NCBI RefSeq assembly: GCF_023715405.1
Contig: NZ_JAMBOC010000002.1
Coordinates: forward strand, 186,001-250,000
Direction of reading: 5' to 3'
DNA from: Solibacillus isronensis
GTDB taxonomy: Bacteria > Bacillota > Bacilli > Bacillales_A > Planococcaceae
DNA length: 64,000 nt
Shown: piece after piece, positions 26,197 to 33,490 of the stretch
Numbering within the stretch: the first letter of the stretch is position 1
Layout of the letters: each line of letters begins with the position of its first letter
The notes under the pieces: generated by a model
Database searches by the model: none
Told to the model about the DNA's origin: nothing
The model's input: only the letters and a program-made list of their open reading frames with translations
Made by a program: the position numbers and the translations under genes

Positions 26197-26664
26197 TTAT
26201 TTTAATATTGGTTTTTGAGTATCTGACTTCCAATCTAAAATAAATGGTGCTTGTGTGGGAGTTAAGTTAGAAGGTAAGTGCTCTTTTGCTATGAAATATA
26301 ATTCTTTACTTTCATTGTTCATATTTAGATCGCCCTCATAATTTTTGGTAAATAGTATTATTTGTACACTGTACACATGGTCTCCATTAGGATAAGAGGC
26401 GAATCCTTTTTTGCCAGAGTATAAGCCAAATAAAGATAAATCTTTTAACACTAAATTTGTTTCTTCTAAAACTTCTCGCATTACTGTTTCCTTAAAAGTT
26501 TCCCCGATTTCCATAATGCCGCCTGGGATTCCCCAAGTATTGTTATCCGTTCTTCTTTGTAACAAAATACGTCCTAATTCATCTTCAATAATAGCGCCAC
26601 AGCCTATTGTTAATAAGGTTTCATGGCCAATTAAATTTCTCATTGTTTGTATGTAATCATTCAC
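26197..26664 (-). CDS. NUDIX hydrolase
   Basis: 155 aa with an intact Nudix box (GGIMEIGETFKETVMREVLE then ET) at about residues 46-68 and the preceding strand GCGAIIEDELGRILLQRRTD. It hydrolyses a nucleoside diphosphate-linked substrate; specificity cannot be told. GTG start with a GGAGGATTATTT leader. Confidence 0.9.
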   Translation of the reverse strand: MNDYIQTMRNLIGHETLLTIGCGAIIEDELGRILLQRRTDNNTWGIPGGIMEIGETFKETVMREVLEETNLVLKDLSLFGLYSGKKGFASYPNGDHVYSVQIILFTKNYEGDLNMNNESKELYFIAKEHLPSNLTPTQAPFILDWKSDTQKPILK

Positions 26665-26785
26665 AAATAATCCTCCAATAAAACAGTTTTATAAGTATAC
26701 GTTTATAATAATGAGAAGTTCCCAAAGCGTAAATTATTAACATCTCTTTTCTTAGTATTCTAAATATAGAACTGATGCCATCCTT

Positions 26786-26858
26786 ATGCAACAATCTGGG
26801 CGCGATTCTTCAATAAGAAGATCGCGTTGTTCCGTTATAGGGCCATTTAATGGAATAA
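26786..26858. repeat. Repeat family B copy
   Basis: GCAACAATCTGGGCGCGATT then CTTCAATAAGAAGATCGCGT and TCCGTTATAGGGCCATTTAA, with right end TGGAATAAG. It lies 130 bp upstream of the plus-strand lipoprotein gene. Confidence 0.8.
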
Positions 26859-26987
26859 GAATACCTAATAAAAAAGGATTCTTATGTTAATATTAGTGTG
26901 AGATTTAGAAGAAATGTACTTAAACTAAAGTTGCAGATTAGTGGAAGATGACAATAATGAATTTGCCGAAAGACAGGAGGAATTCAA

Positions 26988-27464
26988 CTGAAAAAATGTA
27001 TTTTGCTAATGCTATTTAATTTCACCTTAATCTTATCTGCCTGTTCCCAAACTGAGGAGGACACAGAGGAATATTCAGGGATTATTGGTGATGAACAATC
27101 TTTTGGTTATGAGTACACTGTATTAAAAGAACAAAATAAATTTTCTTGGAAGGTCGGCTACAAAGGAGATATATCTATTATCCAAGAGAGTGATTCAAAT
27201 CGGGAAGATTTAGAAAATTACATGAATGCTGTAAATGAGAGTAAATTGGTATTGGCAAAACTAATTTTATCGGTATTATACTTACTAATAATTATTATAA
27301 CAACGCTTATCCTTTATAAGAAAAATAGAAAAATGCTTAAAGATAGCGGTGTAGTTACAACTATGTTATCAGGTATTGCAATATATATTGCCTTCAAATC
27401 ATCCTTTGAATTAATTAGATTATTACAAGATACAAAATACTATTACTTGATACTAACTAATTAA
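26988..27464 (+). CDS. Lipoprotein with C-terminal membrane segments, CTG start
   Basis: 158 aa. Read from CTG at 26988 the N-terminus is (M)KKCILLMLFNFTLILSAC, a typical lipoprotein signal with basic n-region. AGGAGG lies 7 nt before this CTG. The first conventional start, TTG at 27003, is 22 nt from the ribosome binding site and loses the KK. The mature part is polar for 70 residues, then has TMs near 91-110 and 121-140. Function unknown. Confidence 0.65.
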   Translation: MKKCILLMLFNFTLILSACSQTEEDTEEYSGIIGDEQSFGYEYTVLKEQNKFSWKVGYKGDISIIQESDSNREDLENYMNAVNESKLVLAKLILSVLYLLIIIITTLILYKKNRKMLKDSGVVTTMLSGIAIYIAFKSSFELIRLLQDTKYYYLILTN

Positions 27465-27502
27465 ACTAACGGAGTGCTTTAGTTTAACAAGTAAAAAGCG
27501 GT

Positions 27503-27579
27503 AATATTCCACAAAAGGGCGCGATTCTTCAATAAGAAAATCGCATTTTTCCGTTTATAGGGCCATATTGTTGAATAAC
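27503..27579. repeat. Repeat family B copy with complete ends
   Basis: AATATTCCACAAAAGGGCGC then GATTCTTCAATAAGAAAATC and GTTTATAGGGCCATATTGTT with end GAATAAC. Its left junction CCACAAAAGGGCGCG is close to the target inferred for the IS110 guides. Confidence 0.8.
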
Positions 27580-27627
27580 GTGTTTTTGGGCAATGCATAA
27601 AAGATGACCCAATGTTCAAAAGAAAAA

Positions 27628-27705
27628 GACACAAAATGTTGTATAAAAACATTCCTGCCTTTCTGCTCTATTCCCAAACTTTTATTTCGGAACGTTATTG
27701 AATCT
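27628..27705. repeat. Repeat family A, copy 4
   Basis: AAAATGTTGTATAAAAACAT hairpin, then TTCCCAAACTTTTATTTCGG, AACGTTATTGAATC and TGTATAATTTTTT. It lies at the 3' side of the minus-strand gene at 27750. Confidence 0.65.
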
Positions 27706-27749
27706 TGTCTTGTATAATTTTTTTTAACTATTCGCTACTGAAAGTCTAA

Positions 27750-28233
27750 TTAACTTATCCAAGTCATTTTTACTTCTTTAGCTTTCCATTCATTATCTTT
27801 ATAATGTACTCTACATTCAAACCCGACGGCGCCTAAGTTAGAATGATACTTGGAAACTTCAAAAACAGTGTCGTTTTTAAACTTAAAATCAACCTTATCT
27901 ATTGTAAGGAGTACACCATCTAGAGACATTGTATCGGCATTATATAATCCTTTTTCTTCGAGTTGTTCAAAAGTAGCATCCATTACATCAACTTTATATT
28001 TTTCCTTCAAGTAGCTTAAAATTTTTTCTTTATCACTTTCCTCTACATTCTTGAAATTACTCATATCAATAGCTATAAATTCCATACCACGATTTAATTC
28101 TTTATTCTGTTGCAATAGCGTCCAATGCAACACTATATATTTCCCCTAAATGTTCCTTTGGCTCTATGTTGGCATTGCAAGCACAAAGTAATCCTACAAG
28201 TATAAATAGAATAATAAAATATTTTAACTGCAA
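27750..28233 (-). pseudogene. Frameshifted lipoprotein gene
   Basis: Frame one starts with TTG at 28233 (GGGGATGG site) and gives QLKYFIILFILVGLLCACNA, a lipoprotein signal, then EPKEHLGEIYSVALDAIATE and stops at about 28102. Frame two continues the same protein: NKELNRGMEFIAIDMSNFKN..., ending VKMTWIS at 27750. One indel at about 28104-28115 (ATTGCAACAGAATAAAG) separates them. The intact family appears to be a ~155-aa Bacillus lipoprotein of unknown function. Sequencing error or a slippery-site frameshift are alternatives. Confidence 0.7.
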
Positions 28234-28326
28234 ATTTATCCATCCCCATTTAATATTAAACTTATAAATAATAAAATTAATCATTCATATACTCTATTTC
28301 GATAACAGAATAGGATTTCCTTTAAA

Positions 28327-28457
28327 TAACGTCCCCAAAGCGACGTTTCGGAGTATTGCTGATTATAACCTTGTAATGGCATTCGTTATTCAACAATCGG
28401 GCGCGATTCTTCAAAAAGAAGATCGCGTTTTTTCCGTTATAGGGCTATTTAATTGAG
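28327..28457. repeat. Composite repeat: CCCAAAGCG segment plus family B copy
   Basis: CCCCAAAGCGACGTTTCGGA, GTATTGCTGATTATAACCTT and GTAATGGCATTC lead directly into family B from 28385 (GTTATTCAACAATCGGGCGC ...). The first segment also occurs at 22275, so it travels with family B. Confidence 0.75.
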
Positions 28458-28507
28458 GACACTTCTTAAGTAAAATAAAATAGACTATTTATGAAGGGGA
28501 TTGGGCT

Positions 28508-28966
28508 ATGGAAAAATCAATAAAAAGTGAATTAATTGGGGTATTTGCATATGATGAGGATTGTAAAACATTTAAGGCAAGTAATGGGGAAATACTTTGG
28601 ACATTAAACATAAGAAATGAATTGGTTGATAAAAATGAGATGATTAAAAGAGCAGAAAAACTTTTCACATTCTTAGAGAACTTCGAGCAAAAGGCTAAAA
28701 TAGCCATAACAGAGAAATTAATTAATTACAAAAATGATTTTTGGCCCGAGTATGATGAGGATGATGAAAATCTAAATTGGGATGCTGTAGATGCAGGGGA
28801 ATATGATATAACCAAAGAAGAATTTGCCGAAGCAATTACCCTCTATGCAATTGAAATTAGAGCAGATGATATATACTGTGAATATTATGATGGAGATTTA
28901 TTTGGTGGACACAGAATACATGCCTATTTTGATAATGATTACAAGTTATTAAATGCAGATGTGTAG
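28508..28966 (+). CDS. Acidic cytoplasmic protein, DUF2262-like
   Basis: 152 aa, highly acidic. N-terminal LIGVFAYDEDCKTFKA and C-terminal DGDLFGGHRIHAYFDNDYKL then LNADV fit the DUF2262 pattern of a beta domain ending in a GDLFxGH strand. The centre is helical (ITKEEFAEAITLYAIEIRAD). Function unknown. GAAGGGGATTGGGCT leader before ATG. Confidence 0.6.
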   Translation: MEKSIKSELIGVFAYDEDCKTFKASNGEILWTLNIRNELVDKNEMIKRAEKLFTFLENFEQKAKIAITEKLINYKNDFWPEYDEDDENLNWDAVDAGEYDITKEEFAEAITLYAIEIRADDIYCEYYDGDLFGGHRIHAYFDNDYKLLNADV

Positions 28967-28992
28967 TTTTAAATAGCTAAATAGTTTATTTG

Positions 28993-29118
28993 ATATTCAA
29001 TTATAGGGCGCTTTTCTTGAATATTCGCATCCGCAATCATCAAAATTTTTATAAGAACCAAACTAGATAAATAAAGAACCAACTATTTTGATCAAACTTT
29101 GTTTCAAAACAGTTGGTT
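28993..29118. repeat. Degenerate family B plus hairpin in a 300-bp gap
   Basis: TATTCAATTATAGGGCGCTT then TTCTTGAATATTCGCATCCG is a decayed family B unit. It is followed by hairpin AACCAACT / AGTTGGTT (29077-29084, 29111-29118) and, at 29208-29230, ACAAACTTTCATTTGGGAAC of family A. Confidence 0.5.
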
Positions 29119-29272
29119 TCTTTCTGTAAAAAATCAGCGTTCCAACTTACTATTAATCGAACTTTGTTAAAATGCTACACCTTTACCGATTTTTCTGTTG
29201 ACCACAAACTTTCATTTGGGAACTTTATTTCTTATGTATTTGTATTACTCGAATTATTCAACAAATAAAAAG

Positions 29273-29467
29273 TTATTTTGATGGGGGTGTTTCTTTAAAC
29301 CGTTTAAGCAAAAATAAAATTAAGTTGTAGAAAACTAATGTGAAAAGGAAGAGAAAAAGATTATCCCCCCACTGAATCCCGTTATCTTGATAAATATTTA
29401 AAATAGTCATACTTATAAACAAAAGACTTGGAAATACAAGAGGACGTATATATTTATTTGTAAGAAT
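29273..29467 (-). CDS. Small membrane protein, 64 aa, apparent ATT start
   Basis: The open frame begins after AAGGAGGTTAAGGAC with ATT at 29467 and reads (M)LTNKYIRPLVFPSLLFISMT, then a QDNGIQWGDN loop and LFLFLFTLVFYNLIL TM with basic tail KRFKETPPSK. Two TM segments, coherent topology. No ATG/GTG/TTG lies near the ribosome binding site; the only internal ATG falls inside TM1. Family A sequence sits at its 3' side. Confidence 0.5.
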   Translation of the reverse strand: MLTNKYIRPLVFPSLLFISMTILNIYQDNGIQWGDNLFLFLFTLVFYNLILFLLKRFKETPPSK

Positions 29468-29647
29468 GTCCTTAACCTCCTTTTGAATGGATTATTTATT
29501 ATTCAATTTAAAAATGTTATAGCAATACTCTAGTCTAGACAATTAAAACAAAAGATGTTGTTAATTACAGTCTATTCCCGTACTCAAAATCGTATTTGGT
29601 ATTTCTTTTTTATGTAAGGTATTATACCACCTGAATAAGACGACCTC

Positions 29648-29722
29648 TTATTCAACAATTTGGCGCGAATCTTCAATAAGAAAATCGCGTTTTTCCGTTA
29701 TAGGGCGATATTGTGGAATAAC
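29648..29722. repeat. Repeat family B copy with both ends
   Basis: TTATTCAACAATTTGGCGCG, AATCTTCAATAAGAAAATCG, CGTTTTTCCGTTATAGGGCG and ATATTGTGGAATAAC. Nothing else was recognised in 29468-29901 apart from this element. Confidence 0.8.
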
Positions 29723-29901
29723 CATCTTATATACAATTGTAAAATTTACTAAGAATTAAAGGATTATCTCGACTCCCCATAACCTCTTGGTACAGAATAT
29801 GTTGCGTTTGTTCAATACCAAACATTGCTTTTTCTGATTTTTTGAGTAAAATATTACCAGTTCTAACTATTTAATGATAAGGGGGGAATTGGAGGTTGCT
29901 T

Positions 29902-30381
29902 ATGAATTCTAAAGTTAAGAGTAAAAAAATGATAGTAAGTATATTCATTTTTTTTATAGTTGCCCTATTCGTGGCTTTCTTTGTTTTTAACAGCAATACA
30001 TTAGCCAGCGATGAAGTTTTTAATGATATAGACTTTAAATCAGAACACGTTAATGTTGACGGTTATAAATTGGATCATGAGACAGAAGAGCTTTTTGTAA
30101 AACTTAAGCTGTCTGAGGAGGATAAAACAGCAATTCTAGAAGCTTTTAAGAATTCAAAATTTGAAATATCATCTAGTTCAGATTCATATGCGGATGGAAA
30201 TTATTTTATCAATATTTCATTGAATAAGCTTTATGAGTTAGAACTTAATCCAACTCAAAAAAAATTAATATTTGTCTATGAAGATGACAATGATAGCGAT
30301 CATATATATTATAAATTTTCGAATGATAGTGGCTTATTTGAGCTTTTAGAAACAATAACAAAAGAATCTCTTAATCAATAA
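29902..30381 (+). CDS. Membrane-anchored or secreted hypothetical protein, 159 aa
   Basis: N-terminal hydrophobic segment (MIVSIFIFFIVALFVAFFVF) after a basic start, then a polar acidic domain with SEEDKTAILEAFKNSKFEIS and a C-terminal LFELLETITKESLNQ helix. ATG at 29902 with TTGGAGGTTGCTT before it. Family not recognised. Confidence 0.6.
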   Translation: MNSKVKSKKMIVSIFIFFIVALFVAFFVFNSNTLASDEVFNDIDFKSEHVNVDGYKLDHETEELFVKLKLSEEDKTAILEAFKNSKFEISSSSDSYADGNYFINISLNKLYELELNPTQKKLIFVYEDDNDSDHIYYKFSNDSGLFELLETITKESLNQ

Positions 30382-30408
30382 TCATTAAATTTCAGGCAGC
30401 TAGGACCC

Positions 30409-30440
30409 AAGACCATTGTTGAGGCAACGGTCTTCTTTTT
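30409..30440 (+). terminator. Terminator hairpin
   Basis: AAGACCATTG / CAACGGTCTT and a long T-run. A near-identical hairpin ends the gene at 30913 (31539-31566). A partial family B right end (GACAGATTGTGGAATAA) follows at 30453. Confidence 0.8.
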
Positions 30441-30562
30441 TTGCATCAATTGGGACAGATTGTGGAATAAAAAATATGCTATACAAGTTCGTGAAGTGGT
30501 GCCCTTATGATAACGCCGTGGCATTAAGTTTATTTATGTATACCTTATAAATCCTTGTTGCA

Positions 30563-30805
30563 CTAAACCCTAGTTACTTTAATTAAGAGAATAAATTCAA
30601 TTCTGTTTCTTACTTTCAGCAATAACTTTTTATTCCTAAGCCATAAGCCAATAGCTGTACCAACTAAACCACCTATACTCAAAGTAACAAAATGTCCCCA
30701 GTCTACTTCTCTGTTTCTCCATATACCTATAATATATACACTTATAAGTACACCAAAAACCCAGCCTATCCAAGATTTCCATGAACTTTTAATAAAGTGC
30801 TTGAT
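30563..30805 (-). pseudogene. 5'-truncated membrane protein remnant, 80 codons
   Basis: The open frame reads HFIKSSWKSWIGWVFGVLIS, VYIIGIWRNREVDWGHF and TLSIGGLVGTAIGLWL then a basic tail, two good TM segments, but it has no start codon or ribosome binding site; a stop precedes it at 30806. Read as the 3' part of a lost gene. Confidence 0.5.
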
Positions 30806-30912
30806 TCAATTATAGAACCCGATTCCCAAATAATAAAGTCAGAAAATTGAAACTTTATCTTTCCTTATCCGTATAAGTTAGTAACATAAAAATTATAATT
30901 GGAGGAATTAAA

Positions 30913-31470
30913 TTGCGAACTCATTACTCGCCTCGTCTAATCTTTTTAGTGCTCGCCATATTATCCCTTATCAGCATACCTGTTTTAGGTGCAATATTTC
31001 CTGTGTTCTATGTTCAAACATTTTTATTTGATAGATTGGCAATCATACTCTATCCGGATGGAATAAATTTCAGACTAGTAATGGCTGCATGTTTTGTTTT
31101 ATTTATCGGATTAATGATTCCGGTAATTAAACAGAACAAACTCACTTTTAGCCTATCAAGTGTTATTATTGCAGGTGGACTCTTTGTTTTCTATTTATCG
31201 ATTTTAAGTTATACATATATAGGAAAAGAAGAAGTGGTCTCCAATAAATTATTCGACGAAAAAACGTTTCAATGGTCTGAAATCCAAGAAGTAGTTCTCG
31301 AATATTATTTCGATGATATAGGTAAGCATGAAGAATATATTTTTACTTCAATGGTAGGAGATTCTATTCGAATTCCTTTAAACGATCAGTTCCTACAAGA
31401 AGATAAAAGTGAAATTTATAAGGTAGCTAAACTAAATAATGTTGAATTTATTGAACAGGAGAAAAAGTAA
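30913..31470 (+). CDS. Membrane protein with PH-like C-terminal domain, 185 aa
   Basis: TTG start with GGAGGAATTAAA. Three TM segments (about residues 9-35, 56-76, 84-105), then a soluble domain with KTFQWSEIQEVVLEYYFD and EEYIFTSMVGDSIRIPLND. This layout (TMs, then a W-S-E-I strand) resembles bacterial PH-like proteins of unknown role. Confidence 0.65.
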   Translation: MRTHYSPRLIFLVLAILSLISIPVLGAIFPVFYVQTFLFDRLAIILYPDGINFRLVMAACFVLFIGLMIPVIKQNKLTFSLSSVIIAGGLFVFYLSILSYTYIGKEEVVSNKLFDEKTFQWSEIQEVVLEYYFDDIGKHEEYIFTSMVGDSIRIPLNDQFLQEDKSEIYKVAKLNNVEFIEQEKK

Positions 31471-31538
31471 AGTCCTTATAGTAGAAGATTTTCGCTTTTA
31501 GCGGCAGTCAGTGTACTGCCACTCATACGAGACATAGA

Positions 31539-31566
31539 GAAGACCCTTGTTGTGGCAATGGTCTTC
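31539..31566 (+). terminator. Terminator hairpin
   Basis: GAAGACCCTTG...CAATGGTCTTC with T-run; near copy of the 30409 hairpin. A second hairpin GGCAGT/ACTGCC is at 31503-31520. Confidence 0.75.
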
Positions 31567-31599
31567 TTTTTTGTATTCACTTGTTCCCAGATACATTAA

Positions 31600-31719
31600 C
31601 TACTCTATATTCAGCTTGAAATCGAGTATCTGACTTCCAACTAAATTACTCGTGTTTCCTTGATATGTAGGGTCAACGAAAATACGGTCGATCCTTCCGA
31701 AATATTGTCCAGATACAGT
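31600..31719 (-). pseudogene. Possible acetyltransferase (GNAT-like) C-terminal remnant
   Basis: In frame after the stop of the gene at 31720 the DNA reads GQYFGRIDRIFVDPTYQGN then GSQILDFKLN. The VDPTYQGxxxGSQ pattern recalls the acetyl-CoA loop region of GNAT enzymes. There is no start of its own. Weak evidence. Confidence 0.3.
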
Positions 31720-31947
31720 TCAATTTTTTACGTCTTTTTTAGACTTTAAATTTAGTACTAACTCGTATCCAAAGGCTATTAAAATTCCCGTCCAAAAAAT
31801 TATTCCTGAAGTAAGGGGCTCAGTTTCAAATATTAAATCGTAAATATAATTGATAAATAACAATAACATATATGTATAAAAACCAAGGATTGCTCCATTT
31901 TTCCAATTACTTTGCTCAAATTCAGACATCTTTTTGAAGAATTTCAT
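31720..31947 (-). CDS. Small membrane protein, 75 aa, two TM segments
   Basis: Strong AGTGGAGGAGAAC site. N-terminal basic amphipathic stretch, TMs AILGFYTYMLLLFINYIYDL and SGIIFWTGILIAFGYELVLN, Lys-rich tail. Family not recognised. Confidence 0.6.
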   Translation of the reverse strand: MKFFKKMSEFEQSNWKNGAILGFYTYMLLLFINYIYDLIFETEPLTSGIIFWTGILIAFGYELVLNLKSKKDVKN

Positions 31948-32199
31948 TGTTCTCCTCCACTCATGTAATCAGCCAGCTCTCTTAATGACTTTAGCCATCC
32001 CACCGTACTTAAATATTTTATCGCAATAAACTATGATATCTAATCTTATATAACAGTAATGGAAAAATTGCCTCAAAAGCTGGGTTTCGGAAGCTATTTA
32101 ATTGTTACTTAAGATGGAACTCTCTCTTTAAGGAGATCTTCAGAAAGATTTACCACATTAAGGTTATGTACGATTTTATGCTTTCACACTGTTGAAGCA

Positions 32200-32460
32200 A
32201 CAATCAGATTATCCACAAAATCAAGGATGCTGGAGGCCGGTAAGATTCTGTTCCCATTAGGTCTTAGCATTCATTTCTGAAATCCGGCCACCCCGCGCCA
32301 AACGCGGCTAAATAATACCTTGATATGGAGCTGGGTGAAATGATATTACTTTTCGTACAGCCCCTTCACTTGAGTTAAGTATTATCATCCACACTTATAT
32401 TCATATCCGTAGCTACGTTGAGTCCTTCTCCAACCATAAAACTGCATACCGTCTCTTACT
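32200..32460. other. GC-richer structured segment without a gene
   Basis: Within a 560-bp gap, 32221-32323 folds as a closed multibranch: outer stem TCAAGG/CCTTGA, then GGCCGG/CCGGCC (32236-32241, 32284-32289) and CCGCG/CGCGG (32293-32297, 32303-32307). CTG...CAG pairing follows at 32331-32361. Its composition differs from the AT-rich surroundings. It could be an RNA gene or a mobile element remnant; no known family was recognised. Confidence 0.4.
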
Positions 32461-32509
32461 CATAAAAATCATTTCAATTCCCACCTTTCATTGTTTTAAA
32501 TTACCAAAA

Positions 32510-32662
32510 TTAATAATGACGTTGACGCGTGTAATCCTCTACTTTTCTTTTGTTCTCTTCAAAGATTTTTTTTACTTTTTCTTCATGAATTGCTTTCTCA
32601 CGAGAGATTTCACGCTCCCGTTTTGTAATAGCGATCGAAAGGGTAAAAAAGTTTACTATCAT
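32510..32662 (-). CDS. YrzI-family small protein, 50 aa
   Basis: Starts at ATG 32662 after AAGGAGGTGATAATCC, a near-perfect Shine-Dalgarno. It reads MIVNFFTLSIAITKRERE then a long charged helix rich in Lys/Glu ending YTRQRHY. This matches the YrzI family of short Bacillus proteins (hydrophobic start with a TIxKRE motif, charged helix), linked to sporulation; function unknown. Confidence 0.75.
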   Translation of the reverse strand: MIVNFFTLSIAITKREREISREKAIHEEKVKKIFEENKRKVEDYTRQRHY

Positions 32663-32701
32663 GGATTATCACCTCCTTAAAGTGCCCTAAAAATGAAAAA
32701 T

Positions 32702-32774
32702 GCCGCAGGGAGACTCCCCCTGCGGTAAAAAAAGACACAAAAATACCGCAGGGACACACTTCTCCCTGCGGTAT
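32702..32774 (-). terminator. Two tandem hairpins with the same stem
   Basis: TGCCGCAGGG..CCCCTGCGGTA (about 32701-32727) and ATACCGCAGGGA..TCCCTGCGGTAT (32742-32773) share the CCGCAGGG stem. They lie between two small genes and could end the upstream 30-codon gene or attenuate the downstream YrzI-like gene. Confidence 0.7.
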
Positions 32775-32798
32775 GGGCATACTTAATTAATCAAGAGT

Positions 32799-32891
32799 TT
32801 AAGCAATCCATTCCAGTCTGGTCGAATGTGTGATTTTTGTTTTCATTGAAGTTGTAACTACTAGTGACATTAATTTATTGATAATGATCAT
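32799..32891 (-). CDS. Putative 30-aa peptide gene
   Basis: ATG at 32891 is preceded by AAGGAGGTCGAAGAAA. It reads MIIINKLMSLVVTTSMKTKI then a short polar tail ending LEWIA. A short hydrophobic N-terminal helix followed by a basic part. It shares the start pattern and hairpins with the YrzI-like gene downstream, so they may be one transcript. Confidence 0.5.
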   Translation of the reverse strand: MIIINKLMSLVVTTSMKTKITHSTRLEWIA

Positions 32892-33213
32892 TTTCTTCGA
32901 CCTCCTTAGAATTTTTTTGATTATTGTGTAAGTATACTCATCCTCACATTATCTGTAAACATTTTTTTGCATTTTTTCAAAAAAAAGTAATATCTTATTC
33001 AAAAGTAATGTGTAGAAAAGTTGATATAGCAACATTATTTACATTTATGGCGATTTTCAGATTGATGTGCCCCTCATCCAACTACGAACACAATTGTGTA
33101 AAAATCATCCGCGCTTTTTCATTATATAAAGACGCTTCGTTTTTGTTACCACCTATCCAAACTCTCCTGAAAATTATTGGGATTTAGATGAATGCAAAAT
33201 ATAAATTGCATTT

Positions 33214-33255
33214 ATGTAATATATATATTGCGCGGACGCAATTTATATGTTACAT
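33214..33255. promoter_or_regulatory. 18-bp inverted repeat upstream of the Xre gene
   Basis: ATGTAATATATATATTGC (33214-33231) and GCAATTTATATGTTACAT (33238-33255) pair at 16 of 18 positions across a 6-bp spacer. A related half-site, ATAAATTGCATTTATG, lies just left. Likely operator and promoter of the following operon. Confidence 0.6.
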
Positions 33256-33299
33256 TTAAAACAGTTGTAATACCGAATATGAAATAGGAGAGAAGCTAA

Positions 33300-33488
33300 A
33301 TGAATAAAGTGAAGTCAATACGTACGGGATTACATATGACACAAGATGAGCTTGCTGCACGGACAGGCGTTACACGTCAAACTATTGGATTAATTGAAAA
33401 CAATAAGTTTAATCCTTCGTTAACACTATGTATTGCCATTGCAAAAGCGCTCAATTTAACATTAAATGATTTATTTTGGGAGGAATAA
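33300..33488 (+). CDS. Xre-family HTH regulator, 62 aa
   Basis: Minimal Cro/C1-type helix-turn-helix protein: MTQDELAARTGVTRQTIGLI and ENNKFNPSLTLCIAIAKAL then LNDLFWEE, the YgzD/YozG-like small repressor class. GGAGAGAAG precedes the ATG. It overlaps functionally with the membrane gene two bases downstream and probably binds the inverted repeat at 33214. Confidence 0.92.
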   Translation: MNKVKSIRTGLHMTQDELAARTGVTRQTIGLIENNKFNPSLTLCIAIAKALNLTLNDLFWEE

Positions 33489-33490
33489 TT

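Noticed and set aside
19968..30470. Firm claim of an integron
   Set aside because: The attC-like core is only a degenerate 7-mer at each end, no integrase is visible and genes occur in both orientations, so it is reported as a hypothesis only.
32702..32774. CRISPR-like tandem repeats
   Set aside because: Only two palindromic units, each a hairpin with different loops and no spacers; no cas genes in the window.
32924..33187. 87-codon frame before the Xre gene
   Set aside because: No ribosome binding site and no coherent protein features; it ends just before the operator dyad.
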